From contig NZ_FOXE01000005.1 of NCBI RefSeq assembly GCF_900115635.1, positions 62,001 to 126,000 on the forward strand: a stretch of DNA of 64,000 nt, given 5' to 3'. Positions within the stretch are counted from its first letter, which is position 1; the number at the start of each line of letters is the position of its first letter. Under the pieces are notes generated by a model. The model saw only the letters and a list, made by a program, of their open reading frames with translations, had not been told where the DNA came from and made no database searches. Shown here one piece after another: positions 17,218 to 26,340 of this stretch. The DNA is from Oscillibacter sp. PC13 (GTDB taxonomy: Bacteria > Bacillota > Clostridia > Oscillospirales > Oscillospiraceae). The position numbers were made by a program, and so were the translations under genes.

Positions 17218-17997
17218 GTGAATTCTATGAAAAATTACAGCGAGGAAGACCTGGCGCGCGAGCGCGAACTCATGGAGGAACTCAAACAGTTCGACACGCC
17301 CACCATCACAAACGTTGTTGCCACCTACCCCAATGACAAGACCAACTGCCTGGGCCTGTACCATCCTTGGGACGGCGAGTGGTATACCGACCAGACGCTG
17401 AAGTGCATGTATCCCGAACTGGGGCGGGTGGTCGGCTATGCCGTGACCTGTGTTTACGGTCTGCCGGATCCCGATTATAAGCGCCACGCAAATATCGCAG
17501 ACGTTGTGGAGGCCATCAACAACTCTCCAAAGCCCGTGATTCTTGCGGTAAAGCAGAATTTCCCTGAGCGGATCAAAAATATCAACGGCCTGCTGGGCGG
17601 CAATATGATGACAGCTTTCCAGGCAGCCGGCTGTGTGGGGGTCCTGACAGACGGCCCCTCCCGTGATGTTGACGAGATTCGCCCGTTTGGCATTCAGTAT
17701 ATGCTCACCGGCGTCACTCCCGGCCACGGCGCATTTGCACTGCAGGCGACGAATGTCCCTGTCAATATCTGCGGCATGAGCGTCCAGCCGACGGAAATCA
17801 TTCATATGGACGAAAACGGCGCAGTGAAATTCCCCAGAGAGTATCTTGAGGAGGTTGTTATCCGGGCAAAACGCGTGATTGAAAAGGAAGCGAAGATGCA
17901 GGCGGCACTGCGCAAGACCGGCGGCGATCTTGAAAAGGTGAAGATGGTATTTGCCGGTGTGTATGAATTCGACGAGAAGAAGCCCGAACAAAAATAA
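17218..17997 (+). CDS. RraA-like aldolase/decarboxylase family protein
   Basis: 259 residues, RraA/HMG-aldolase fold. The signature GGNMMTAFQAAGC then GVLTDGPSRD (about residues 125-155) supplies the Arg and Asp that bind the enolate of pyruvate and the divalent metal in 4-hydroxy-4-methyl-2-oxoglutarate aldolases. These metal-dependent class II enzymes split 4-hydroxy-2-oxo acids to pyruvate plus a carbonyl compound. In this operon it is the obvious candidate to cleave the product of the upstream dehydratase. GTG 17218 with GGGAG five bases before it is the best start; ATG 17227 is a close alternative. Exact substrate unknown. Confidence 0.82.
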   Translation: MNSMKNYSEEDLARERELMEELKQFDTPTITNVVATYPNDKTNCLGLYHPWDGEWYTDQTLKCMYPELGRVVGYAVTCVYGLPDPDYKRHANIADVVEAINNSPKPVILAVKQNFPERIKNINGLLGGNMMTAFQAAGCVGVLTDGPSRDVDEIRPFGIQYMLTGVTPGHGAFALQATNVPVNICGMSVQPTEIIHMDENGAVKFPREYLEEVVIRAKRVIEKEAKMQAALRKTGGDLEKVKMVFAGVYEFDEKKPEQK

Positions 17998-18139
17998 TCG
18001 CAGACGCAGAGTATCGTAGTTGGCCTTTTAAGTTTCTTGGCATGGATGCGCGTTCTATACATAGGGGATGGAGACCAAACAGTCCTTGGAGAGGGACCAT
18101 AAAAACTACTACGCTATAACGCGGGAAATGGATGGAAAA

Positions 18140-18637
18140 ATGAAGCGTTGGAAAAGAGATGTCATCTATTCTATCGTGCTCATTGTCTTCTGTGCCGTGA
18201 TGTGGGTTACGGCAAACGGCTTTGAGCAGAAGCTTGTGAAAATCGAGTTGGCAAAGCCGACGGCTTATGCGCATCTCTGGATTGGACTCCTGGGAATCCT
18301 GGCTGTCATCCAGTTGATTCGGGCACTTGTGAAGCGGCCCGATGAGGAAATGCCCCGTATATTCACACCGCTTATGATGATCACCATAGGCATCCTTGTG
18401 TTTTATGTGGTAACGATACGGCAACTTGGCTTTTTCCTGAATACGTTCTTGCTGCTGGCGGTTCTCCTGATCAGCTACAGTGCGGCGATGGGCAAGATCA
18501 CGTGGAAGGAAAAAAAGAAAGTCGCCGTACAAATACTGTTCTACTTGGCAGTGGGTCTTATCATTACAATTGTTGTTCAGTATATTTTTACGGAGCTGCT
18601 GGGCGCCAATCTGCCTGACGGTGTTCTATTCCAGTAG
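18140..18637 (+). CDS. Tripartite tricarboxylate transporter small membrane subunit, TctB family
   Basis: 165 residues with four predicted transmembrane helices (first about residues 7-26), matching the TctB small permease of TTT carboxylate importers. It pairs with the TctA gene at 20006 and the binding protein at 18769. The start is uncertain: ATG 18140 gives a typical TctB N-terminus (a few basic residues then the first helix) and is preceded by a weak GGATGG; ATGs at 18128 and 18068 are in frame but have poor ribosome binding sites. Assignment depends on topology and on the neighbouring genes. Confidence 0.78.
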   Translation: MKRWKRDVIYSIVLIVFCAVMWVTANGFEQKLVKIELAKPTAYAHLWIGLLGILAVIQLIRALVKRPDEEMPRIFTPLMMITIGILVFYVVTIRQLGFFLNTFLLLAVLLISYSAAMGKITWKEKKKVAVQILFYLAVGLIITIVVQYIFTELLGANLPDGVLFQ

Positions 18638-18768
18638 AGAATCGGCGGGAAAAGCTCAAAGCGATTATAAAAAGCTGAATTCTAAAGTACAGGATGAGAT
18701 ATCTTACAAACAAATACATAATTGCGTGGCATGGTTGCTTCGCGATACACGAAAAGGAAGGAAACAAG

Positions 18769-19794
18769 ATGAAAAGTATGAAAAAAGTTTTTGCGCTTGT
18801 TCTTGCTCTTATCATGAGCCTTTCCCTGGTTGCCTGCGGCAATGAGACTGCGAAACCTGACAGCTCCGGCACGCCTGATTCCAGCAAGCCTGACACCAGT
18901 GCGGAGGAAACCTATCCCACCAAGGACGTTCAGATGTACATCGGCTATGGTGCCGGCGGAGGATCTGACCTGCTGGCCCGTGCGTTGGCAAAGTATATTG
19001 ATTTGGGTGATCAGACGATGGTCTGCACGAACCTTACCGGCGGATCCGGCACGATTGCCATGATGGAGTGCTGGAACGCAGAGCCGGACGGCTACAGCAT
19101 GAATCTCTGCCTGCCGGAGTCCTTTGCGGTTCAGGTGCTGAATGACTCCATGGAGGAGGATGTGTTTGACAAGCTGATCTTCCTTGCCAGCCCTGTGTAT
19201 GACGTAAACTCCCTGAACGTTCTGTCTACTTCCGACATTCAGACAACGGAAGATTTGATTGCCTATGCCACAGAGCATCCCGGCGAACTGACGATTGCCG
19301 GCGTGGGCTCCGGCGTGAATAAGCTGTGGGCTGTTGAGATCATGCAGAAACTGGGCATTGAGCTGCAGTACATCCCCTATGAGGACTCCAACGCCACCCG
19401 CGCAGCCCTTTTGGGCGGCCAGGTTGACCTGCTGCTGTGCCAGAGCTGTGAGTCTAAGACGTACTATGACTCCGGCGAGTTTACAATTTTGGGCGTCTGC
19501 GCCAACGAAAAGGTTTCCTTCTTCCCGGATGTGGATACCTTTACCGAGCAGGGCTATGACATCGTTTCCGGCATTCACCGCGGCTTTGCGATGACTCCCG
19601 ACACCCCGGCTGAAATCGTTGCAGATATGGAAAGCCGTGTCAAGGCTGTGTATGACAACCCAGAGTTCCAGGACTACATGCATGACACCTTGGGCTTCAA
19701 CACCGTCTGGACTGGACATGACGAATACGAAGCGCTCGCCGCCCAGTGCCTGAAGGACTTCCCAGCGCTGATGGAGGCTGCAGCAAACTATTGA
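18769..19794 (+). CDS. TTT transporter substrate-binding lipoprotein, TctC family
   Basis: 341-residue extracytoplasmic solute-binding protein. Signal peptide with lipobox LVAC, lipidated Cys at residue 23, followed by a Ser/Asp/Pro/Thr-rich linker (about 25-47), as expected for a membrane-tethered Gram-positive binding protein. The Bug/TctC fold follows, with the family's early IGYGAGGGSDLLAR and NLTGGSGTIAM loops that hold a carboxylate. ATG 18769 follows AAGGAAGG. The ligand is unknown; the operon suggests a sugar acid or small hydroxy acid. A hairpin after the gene may stabilise its mRNA relative to the membrane genes. Confidence 0.92.
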   Translation: MKSMKKVFALVLALIMSLSLVACGNETAKPDSSGTPDSSKPDTSAEETYPTKDVQMYIGYGAGGGSDLLARALAKYIDLGDQTMVCTNLTGGSGTIAMMECWNAEPDGYSMNLCLPESFAVQVLNDSMEEDVFDKLIFLASPVYDVNSLNVLSTSDIQTTEDLIAYATEHPGELTIAGVGSGVNKLWAVEIMQKLGIELQYIPYEDSNATRAALLGGQVDLLLCQSCESKTYYDSGEFTILGVCANEKVSFFPDVDTFTEQGYDIVSGIHRGFAMTPDTPAEIVADMESRVKAVYDNPEFQDYMHDTLGFNTVWTGHDEYEALAAQCLKDFPALMEAAANY

Positions 19795-19880
19795 TCTGCC
19801 CCAGCCAACATAACTGCAGCATAAAGCCTTTGGGTGACCTTTTTCAGCCTCTCATAACACTTTATAATCAGCTTTGAGTC

Positions 19881-19920
19881 AAGGAGAGGGGCATGGCAGC
19901 TGCCGCGCCCTTCTCCTCTC
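19881..19920 (+). repeat. Hairpin between tctC- and tctA-like genes
   Basis: AGGAGAGGGGC / GCGCCCTTCTCCT around a 12-nt loop, no T-run after it. The position, directly after the binding-protein gene, fits an mRNA-stabilising or partial-terminator hairpin that lets the binding protein exceed the permease. Confidence 0.55.
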
Positions 19921-20005
19921 GCTTTACTGGAACATCAAAGGCTCAGCCCCGCACAAAATGATTGGTGTCCCGCACGCCGTATATCAATAGAAAGGAATGA
20001 AGCGT

Positions 20006-21526
20006 ATGAGTGGTCTCTCCACGCTCTTACTGGGATTTCAGCAAATATTCAGCAACCCCTCCGTGTTGCTGCTGCTGGTCGGCGGAACATTTATGGGCAT
20101 TGTATTTGGCTCGATTCCCGGACTTACCGGCGCTCTTGCCATTTCGTTAATCCTTCCCTTTACTTATCACATGAATGCAATCTCGGGCTTGTCAGTCTTG
20201 ATTGCCATTTATGTGGGCTCCATTTCCGGCGGATTGATTTCCGCAATTCTTTTAAACATTCCGGGTACGCCATCGTCTATTGTCACCTGCTTTGATGGAG
20301 CGCCCATGGCAAGACAGGGGCAGCCCTCCAAGGCATTGGTTATCGGTACGTTTGCATCACTGATCGGCGGCATTATCGGCGGCCTTTTCATGGTGCTGAT
20401 TTCCGGCCCTATGGCCACATTTTCCCTGAAGTTTGGATACTGGGAATACTTCGCGATGGGCATGATGGGCCTTTTCATTGTCATTTCCCTGACAGGAGCC
20501 GATCCGCTGAAGGGTTATATCTCTGCAATTCTTGGCATTCTGGTGGGGATGGTCGGCACAGATTCGGTATCCACGGTAACCAGGTTTACATTTGGCAACT
20601 GGCAGCTGCAGGGCGGATTTTCGAGCCTGCCTGTTTTGATGGGGCTTTTCGCAATTTCTGAAATTCTTGTCTCCATCAAATCAATTAACCAAAAGGTCGA
20701 ACGGCGCAAAATCGATGCGACACCGATGCTCCCGAAGAAAGAGTGGCTCAAGGGCACTGGCAAGACGATGATCACAAGCTCGCTGATAGGAACAGGCATC
20801 GGCATTTTGCCTGGAATTGGCCAGGCCACCGCATCTCTGCTGGCCTATACAACCGCAAAGCAGGGCTCCAAAAACCCGGAGAAATTTGGGACCGGCTGCA
20901 CGGAGGGCGTTGTTGCATCGGAGGCCGCCAACAATGCCGTATGCGGCGGCGCGCTGATTCCGATGATGGCAATTGGTATTCCCGGCGACGTGATCACCTC
21001 CATTTTGCTGGGAGCGTTGGTTTTGCATGGCCTTCAGCCCGGTTCGCTGCTGTTTAACTCGAACCCTGAAATTGTCGGTGTTGTATTTGCGGGCTACTTG
21101 CTTGCAAACGTCCTGATGTATGTGATGCAGCTGGGGCTGATGCGGTTTTTTGTCATGATGCTGCGCATTCCGGTTAATCTGCTCTATCCCATTATTATTG
21201 TAGCATGTCTGGTGGGCGGAATTGCCACAAACAACCGGATTTTTGACGCCGGCGTTTTGGTCGGCTTTGGTATTGTGGCATACTTCATGGTCTGCAATAA
21301 ATACCCCCTTCCACCCATGGTCCTGGGTTATGTTCTCTCCGGGGTAATTGAAAAGAATTATCGGACGGCCATTATTGCGTCTAAAGGAAGCTTTTTGCCG
21401 CTGTTCTCCCGCCCTATTGCATTGGTTCTTTTGGCAATCGGCATTCTGTTGGCCTTCTGGCCTGCATTCCGTAATCACCAGAGAAAGATACAGCAGGCAA
21501 AGCAGAACGCGGATGCCAGCGTATAA
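20006..21526 (+). CDS. Tripartite tricarboxylate transporter large permease, TctA family
   Basis: 506-residue membrane protein with about twelve hydrophobic segments. TctA hallmarks are clear: GIVFGSIPGLTGALAISL near residue 30, YVGSISGGLISAILLNIPGTP near 70, and a repeat of this pattern near 255 (GIGILPGIGQATASLLAY) and 320 (ALIPMMAIGIPGD). Works with the TctB and TctC proteins in ion-driven uptake of carboxylates. ATG 20006 is preferred because AGAAAGGA ends directly before the alternative ATG at 19997. Confidence 0.95.
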   Translation: MSGLSTLLLGFQQIFSNPSVLLLLVGGTFMGIVFGSIPGLTGALAISLILPFTYHMNAISGLSVLIAIYVGSISGGLISAILLNIPGTPSSIVTCFDGAPMARQGQPSKALVIGTFASLIGGIIGGLFMVLISGPMATFSLKFGYWEYFAMGMMGLFIVISLTGADPLKGYISAILGILVGMVGTDSVSTVTRFTFGNWQLQGGFSSLPVLMGLFAISEILVSIKSINQKVERRKIDATPMLPKKEWLKGTGKTMITSSLIGTGIGILPGIGQATASLLAYTTAKQGSKNPEKFGTGCTEGVVASEAANNAVCGGALIPMMAIGIPGDVITSILLGALVLHGLQPGSLLFNSNPEIVGVVFAGYLLANVLMYVMQLGLMRFFVMMLRIPVNLLYPIIIVACLVGGIATNNRIFDAGVLVGFGIVAYFMVCNKYPLPPMVLGYVLSGVIEKNYRTAIIASKGSFLPLFSRPIALVLLAIGILLAFWPAFRNHQRKIQQAKQNADASV

Positions 21527-21570
21527 AGAAGGCTGCGCTGTAATTTAAATTCAACAAAGGAAGTAATTTT

Positions 21571-22518
21571 ATGAAAAAGGTAAAAGTGTTCCCCTCTTCT
21601 TTTGGGAAATTTTCAAATGAACCCGAGAAAATTTTGACAGATGCCGGTTTGAAAGTGGATAAGTATTTCAAAGCCGGTATGACGGAAGATGAGCTGATTG
21701 AACAGCTGCAGGGGTACGACGCCGCTATTTTGGGACTGGAGCCAATGACCGCAAAGGTAATCGATGCCTGCAAGGATCTCAAAGTGGTGACCCGGTATGG
21801 TGTGGGAATGGACAATGTGGATTTGGATGCCGCAAAGCGCGCGGGCGTACGGACCTACAATACCCCTGGCGCCAACTCGAACGCGGTTGCTGACTACGCG
21901 TTTGGAATGATTTTGGATCTTGCCCGGTCGATTTCGGCGGAAAGTGCCGCTCTCAAGGGCGGAAAGGTCAGCAAGTATACCGGATACCCTGTCTATGGTA
22001 CCACGCTTGGAATCGTTGGCCTTGGTGCCATCGGCAAATGTATGGCACGCCGCGCAAAGGGCTTTGGCATGCGCATTATGGCCTATGACCTGTTTTGGGA
22101 CGAGGCCTTTGTGAAAGAATTTGATGTCCAGAAGGCATCTCTTGCCGAGATTTATGAACAGGCTGATTTTATAACCCTGCATTGCAATCTGAATGATGAA
22201 ACACGCAATATGATCGGCATGGCAGAGCTGCGACAGATGAAAAAGTCCGCATTCTTAGTCAATTGTGCCCGCGGCGGACTTGTAAACGAAGATGATTTGA
22301 ACACCGCGCTGAGAGAAGGAATCATCTCTGGTGCGGGAATTGACGCATTCTGCCATGAGCCGCCGGTGGGCTCTCCTTTGCTGGAGCTGAACAATGTGGT
22401 GGCAGCTCCGCATGTGGCAGGCAGTTCGATTGACTCCATCAACAACATGGGAATTTTTTCTGCGCAGAAAACAGTGGCGGGTCTGGAAGCCTGGGAACAG
22501 GAGCATCCAAACATTTAA
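21571..22518 (+). CDS. D-2-hydroxyacid dehydrogenase (phosphoglycerate-dehydrogenase-like)
   Basis: 315-residue NAD-dependent D-isomer-specific 2-hydroxyacid dehydrogenase. The Rossmann signature GIVGLGAIGK lies near residue 150; catalytic residues are visible as Arg in NCARGG (near 232), Glu in HEPP (near 261) and His in APHVAG (near 282). It lacks the ACT/regulatory domain of biosynthetic SerA. In this operon it probably reduces or oxidises a 2-oxo/2-hydroxy acid intermediate of sugar-acid breakdown, for instance a 2-keto-3-deoxy acid or hydroxypyruvate. ATG 21571 follows AAAGGAAG. Confidence 0.88.
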   Translation: MKKVKVFPSSFGKFSNEPEKILTDAGLKVDKYFKAGMTEDELIEQLQGYDAAILGLEPMTAKVIDACKDLKVVTRYGVGMDNVDLDAAKRAGVRTYNTPGANSNAVADYAFGMILDLARSISAESAALKGGKVSKYTGYPVYGTTLGIVGLGAIGKCMARRAKGFGMRIMAYDLFWDEAFVKEFDVQKASLAEIYEQADFITLHCNLNDETRNMIGMAELRQMKKSAFLVNCARGGLVNEDDLNTALREGIISGAGIDAFCHEPPVGSPLLELNNVVAAPHVAGSSIDSINNMGIFSAQKTVAGLEAWEQEHPNI

Positions 22519-22560
22519 CGCAGAACGAACAATTTTCTCTAATGAAAAAGAGGACTTTAT

Positions 22561-23688
22561 ATGCGGAGTTTAAATTTTTCCCCGTACAAGATTATTACAG
22601 GAAGGGGATCACTGGAGGCGCTGAAATCAGTTGATGGAAACCGTTTTTTGATTGTCACCGGTGGCCAATCCATGCGAAAAAGCGGGGTATTGGATCGAAT
22701 GCTTTCTTACTTAGACGGGCGCGCTGTCCATATATATGAAGGCGTCAGTAAGAACCCAACTATCAATGAGGTGTACAAGGGACTCGCTCATATGCACGCG
22801 TTTCAGCCGGACACTCTTATTGCCGTCGGCGGCGGATCGGCCATGGACGTTGCTAAGTCCATGATTGTTTTTTACGAGCACCCGGATCTCTCTTTTGAAT
22901 CGCTTGCGACCGCCAATCTGCCGGATCGCCGGGAAAAGGTTCACTTGATTGCAATCCCATCAACGTCCGGAACGGCATCCGAAGTGACAAAATCCTCTGT
23001 CATTACCGATCCGAAGCGCGGCATTAAGGTTCCGATTAACTGCATGGCCAACAAGCCTGATATTGCCATTCTGGACAGTGACCTGACGATGACCCTTCCT
23101 GACAATGTGGTAGCTGAAACCGGTATGGATGCCTTAACACATGCCGTGGAATGCTATCTCCGCGTGGACTGTGACGATTTTGACGCAGTGCTTGCGCAAG
23201 GCGCCATTCTTGGGATTATGGAATGGCTTCCCGTTTCTTATAAAGAAAAGGGCCAGGAAGCACGCGAAAAAATGCATAATTATCAGTGCATTGCCGGCTT
23301 GGCCTTTACCAATGGCGGCCTTACCATGGTACATGGTATTTCCCATGCCTTTGGGGGGATCTACAACTACGCACATGGCCTGTCAAACGCAGTGGTTCTT
23401 CCGTATGTACTGAAGTATAATCTGCAGGTTGCCTCCGTTGCCGAAAAGCAGAAGAAACTGGCGCACATGATCGGCTGCGATGATTTTATCGCGGCGGTTG
23501 AGAACTTGAAGGAAGAATTGAATATACCAAAGACCATTCGAGACATGGGACTTGACGAAGAGACTTATCAGAGGGATCGGGCACGCCTCGCCGCAAGTTC
23601 TTTGATGGGGCCAACGAAATTCAATCCTGTTAAAATGGACGAGCATAATATTCTGGAAGTCCTCGACCAGTGCTATTACGGTGTATAA
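22561..23688 (+). CDS. Iron-containing alcohol dehydrogenase
   Basis: 375-residue group III (Fe-ADH) NAD(P)-dependent dehydrogenase. Nucleotide-binding GGGSAMDVAK near residue 95; PSTSGTASEVTKSSVI near 140; and the metal site, with Asp in PDIAILDSDL (near 175) and His in the DALTHAVECY, MVHGISHAFGG and YNYAHGLSNAVVLP motifs. Last gene of the operon, 42 bp after the hydroxyacid dehydrogenase. Likely role: reduction of the aldehyde released by the RraA-like aldolase (or oxidation of an alcohol substrate), balancing NADH. Followed by a strong terminator. Confidence 0.92.
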   Translation: MRSLNFSPYKIITGRGSLEALKSVDGNRFLIVTGGQSMRKSGVLDRMLSYLDGRAVHIYEGVSKNPTINEVYKGLAHMHAFQPDTLIAVGGGSAMDVAKSMIVFYEHPDLSFESLATANLPDRREKVHLIAIPSTSGTASEVTKSSVITDPKRGIKVPINCMANKPDIAILDSDLTMTLPDNVVAETGMDALTHAVECYLRVDCDDFDAVLAQGAILGIMEWLPVSYKEKGQEAREKMHNYQCIAGLAFTNGGLTMVHGISHAFGGIYNYAHGLSNAVVLPYVLKYNLQVASVAEKQKKLAHMIGCDDFIAAVENLKEELNIPKTIRDMGLDEETYQRDRARLAASSLMGPTKFNPVKMDEHNILEVLDQCYYGV

Positions 23689-23691
23689 CAG

Positions 23692-23724
23692 AGCCAGGCC
23701 CGCCAAAAGGCGGGCCTGGTTTTC
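23692..23724 (+). terminator. Terminator of the acid catabolic operon
   Basis: CCAGGCCCGCC, loop AAAA, GGCGGGCCTGG, then TTTT; 11-bp perfect stem directly after the last stop. Confidence 0.9.
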
Positions 23725-23730
23725 ACATAC

Positions 23731-23774
23731 TGACAAAAGAGATGCGCTGCCCGGGCAGCGCGTCTCTTTTGTCA
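23731..23774. terminator. Bidirectional terminator beside gpmI
   Basis: TGACAAAAGAGA-GCGCTGCC / GGCAGCGC-TCTCTTTTGTCA, about 20 paired bases; convergent operon end on the left, gpmI end on the right. Confidence 0.88.
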
Positions 23775-23779
23775 ACTGC

Positions 23780-25297
23780 TTATTTCACAATCAGGGTTTT
23801 TCCGTCCATTTCAGGCGGACAGGCCAAACCCATTACATCCAGCATAGTGGGAGCAATATCTGCCAGCCGTCCGCCGGCGCGCAGAACGGTACCGGCACCG
23901 CAAAGAATGAAGGGCACCGGATTGGTGGTGTGGGCGGTCATGGGGCTGCCGTCTGACTCTGCCATTTGCTCGGCGTTGCCGTGGTCTGCGGTGATCATGG
24001 CGATGCCGCCCATCTTCAGTGTAGCGTCCACCACTCTGCCAACACAGGTATCCACGGTTTCCACGGCCTTTACCGCCGCGTCATAAATGCCGGTATGGCC
24101 CACCATGTCGCAGTTGGCAAAGTTCAGGATAATGACGTCATAGGCACCGGATTCAATTTGCTCGACGCATTTGCTGGTTACTTCCAATGCGCTCATCTCC
24201 GGCTGTAAATCATAGGTCGCCACTTTGGGAGAGGGTACCAACACCCGATCCTCGCCGGGGAAGACCGTTTCAGAACCGCCATTGAAGAAAAAGGTTACAT
24301 GGGCATATTTTTCCGTTTCCGCAATTCGCAGCTGGGTCATTCCCATCTGGCTGAGATATTCTCCCAGTCCATTGCGTACGGAAATCCTGGGAAAGGCAAC
24401 CTCCACGTTGGGCATGGAGGCGTCATATTCCGTGTTGCACACGAAAGTCAAAGGGAAAATTTGTCTGGTAAAGCCGTCAAAGTCAGGATCCACCAGAGAG
24501 CGGGTAATTTCCCGGGCCCGATCCGGACGGAAGTTAAAGAAGATCACGCTGTCGTTGTCAGAGATGGTTCCATCGGCATCGCATACAACGGGCTCTACAA
24601 ACTCATCGGTAACGCCGTTGTCATAGGATGCCTCCACCGCTGCTACAGGAACAGGATTGAAAACAGCGCCCTCGCCGTAGACCATGGCGTCATAAGCCTG
24701 CTCCACCCGATCCCATCGTTTGTCCCGATCCATGGCGTAATAGCGGCCCATGACCGTGGCAATTCTGCCGATCTCCAAATCTTGGCAATACGCCACTGTT
24801 TTAGCGACAAAGTCCGCCCCGGAGGTGGGAGATACGTCCCGTCCGTCCAAAAAGGCGTGGATATAGACCTTTTCCAGCCCGCAGCTCTTTGCCATTCTCA
24901 AAAGGGCGAACAGGTGGTCCAGATGGGAGTGGACGCCGCCATCAGACAGAAGTCCCATCAGGTGGAGGGCCGTGCCTTTTTTCCGGCAGGCATCCATGGC
25001 GCGGAGATAGGCAGGGTTTTGAAAAAAGTCCCCATCGGTGATGGACTTTGTGATGCGGGGCAGATCCTGAAACACCACACGGCCTGCGCCAATATTGGTG
25101 TGTCCCACCTCACTATTGCCCATCTGCCCCTCCGGCAGGCCGACATCCAGCCCGGAGGCGGACAGGGAGGTGTGGGCAAATTCCTGAAAGAACTGGTTCA
25201 GCCGGGGAGTCTGGGCGGCTTTCACGGCATTGCCAGCAGTATGGTTGGTAAGGCCGAAGCCGTCCATAATAATCAGGGTAGTTGGTGTTTTATTCAT
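23780..25297 (-). CDS. gpmI: 2,3-bisphosphoglycerate-independent phosphoglycerate mutase
   Basis: 505-residue alkaline-phosphatase-superfamily mutase converting 3- to 2-phosphoglycerate using Mn2+. Signatures: LIIMDGFGL at the N-terminus (metal Asp), the phosphorylated Ser in GQMGNSEVGHTNIGAGR near residue 60, HSHLDHL near 120, the RPDRAREITR segment near 260, and metal-binding ANCDMVGHTG and TADHGNAEQM near 400 and 445. ATG 25297 follows GAGGTTTCT. Last gene of the pgk-tpiA-gpmI run; GAPDH and enolase are not in the window. Confidence 0.97.
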   Translation of the reverse strand: MNKTPTTLIIMDGFGLTNHTAGNAVKAAQTPRLNQFFQEFAHTSLSASGLDVGLPEGQMGNSEVGHTNIGAGRVVFQDLPRITKSITDGDFFQNPAYLRAMDACRKKGTALHLMGLLSDGGVHSHLDHLFALLRMAKSCGLEKVYIHAFLDGRDVSPTSGADFVAKTVAYCQDLEIGRIATVMGRYYAMDRDKRWDRVEQAYDAMVYGEGAVFNPVPVAAVEASYDNGVTDEFVEPVVCDADGTISDNDSVIFFNFRPDRAREITRSLVDPDFDGFTRQIFPLTFVCNTEYDASMPNVEVAFPRISVRNGLGEYLSQMGMTQLRIAETEKYAHVTFFFNGGSETVFPGEDRVLVPSPKVATYDLQPEMSALEVTSKCVEQIESGAYDVIILNFANCDMVGHTGIYDAAVKAVETVDTCVGRVVDATLKMGGIAMITADHGNAEQMAESDGSPMTAHTTNPVPFILCGAGTVLRAGGRLADIAPTMLDVMGLACPPEMDGKTLIVK

Positions 25298-25405
25298 AGA
25301 AACCTCGTTTCGCTTATATTGCAAGCGGCCCTCAAAAGGAGCTGAGAGAGTGCGAAATCCACCTGCGGATCTGAAAACGGAAAAGACAGGAAATTTCCGC
25401 CGGCA

Positions 25406-26179
25406 TCAGTCCTGGTTGGCGGCGTTGATAATCTCCAGGAACTGATCGGGCTTCAAAGAGGCACCGCCGATCAATCCCCCGTCAATATCGGGCTGGGACA
25501 ACAGCTCGGCAGCATTCTTGGGATTCATGGATCCGCCGTACTGGATCGTGACACTCCGGGCGATCCGGGCACCGTACAGGCTGCGGATAGTGGCACGGAT
25601 ATTGGAGCACACTTCGCCGGCCTGCTCTGCTGTAGCGGTTTTCCCGGTACCAATTGCCCAGATGGGCTCATAGGCAATGATGCAGCGCCGCAGCTTGTCT
25701 GCGGCCACCCCGTGGAGGGCACCCTTTACCTGCAGGGCGATCCACTCACTGGTGATACCTGTTTCCCGCTGTTCCAGGGATTCGCCCACACAGATGATCG
25801 GAGTCATGCCCGCATCCAGCACAGCATGGACCTTTTTGTTGACAACGGCATCCGTCTCGCAGAAATACTGCCGCCGTTCACTGTGCCCCACGATGACGTA
25901 CTTGACACCGAGATCCTTCAGCATCTCGGCAGAAATCTCGCCGGTATAGGCACCCCTTCCCTCGAAGTAGACATTTTCCGCGCCGACAGAGATGCGCAGA
26001 TCCTTAAACGCCTTTGTGGCAGCGGGAATATTGCAGGAGGGAACGCAGATCAAGGTCTCGCACCACTTGACACGGGGCATGATCTTCTTCATTTCTTCGG
26101 CAAACTTTTTTGTCTCGGAAGCGGTCATGTTCATCTTCCAGTTGCCGGCGATAACAGTTTTGCGGTATCTGCGGTTCAT
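25406..26179 (-). CDS. tpiA: Triosephosphate isomerase
   Basis: 257-residue TIM barrel interconverting dihydroxyacetone phosphate and glyceraldehyde-3-phosphate. Catalytic residues: Asn/Lys in AGNWKMN near residue 13, His in VGHSERR near 98, Glu in AYEPIWAIGTGKTA near 170 (loop 6), and the phosphate-binding YGGSMNPKNA near 215. ATG 26179 lies 10 nt after AAGGAG; a TTG at 26188 is too close to that site. Middle gene of the glycolytic run, 161 bp after pgk and 108 bp before gpmI. Confidence 0.97.
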   Translation of the reverse strand: MNRRYRKTVIAGNWKMNMTASETKKFAEEMKKIMPRVKWCETLICVPSCNIPAATKAFKDLRISVGAENVYFEGRGAYTGEISAEMLKDLGVKYVIVGHSERRQYFCETDAVVNKKVHAVLDAGMTPIICVGESLEQRETGITSEWIALQVKGALHGVAADKLRRCIIAYEPIWAIGTGKTATAEQAGEVCSNIRATIRSLYGARIARSVTIQYGGSMNPKNAAELLSQPDIDGGLIGGASLKPDQFLEIINAANQD

Positions 26180-26340
26180 GTTCTTCAAACTCCTTCTATG
26201 TCTATCATAAAAACTGCGTCAATACGCAGGGATTGCGCGCGCCTGCCAACGGCAGGGATAACAGGCAAACTATTACTTTATACCGAAAAAAGGGGGCCTT
26301 GTCAAGAAAAAACAGATGGACCTCAAAATGAGGGAAAATC

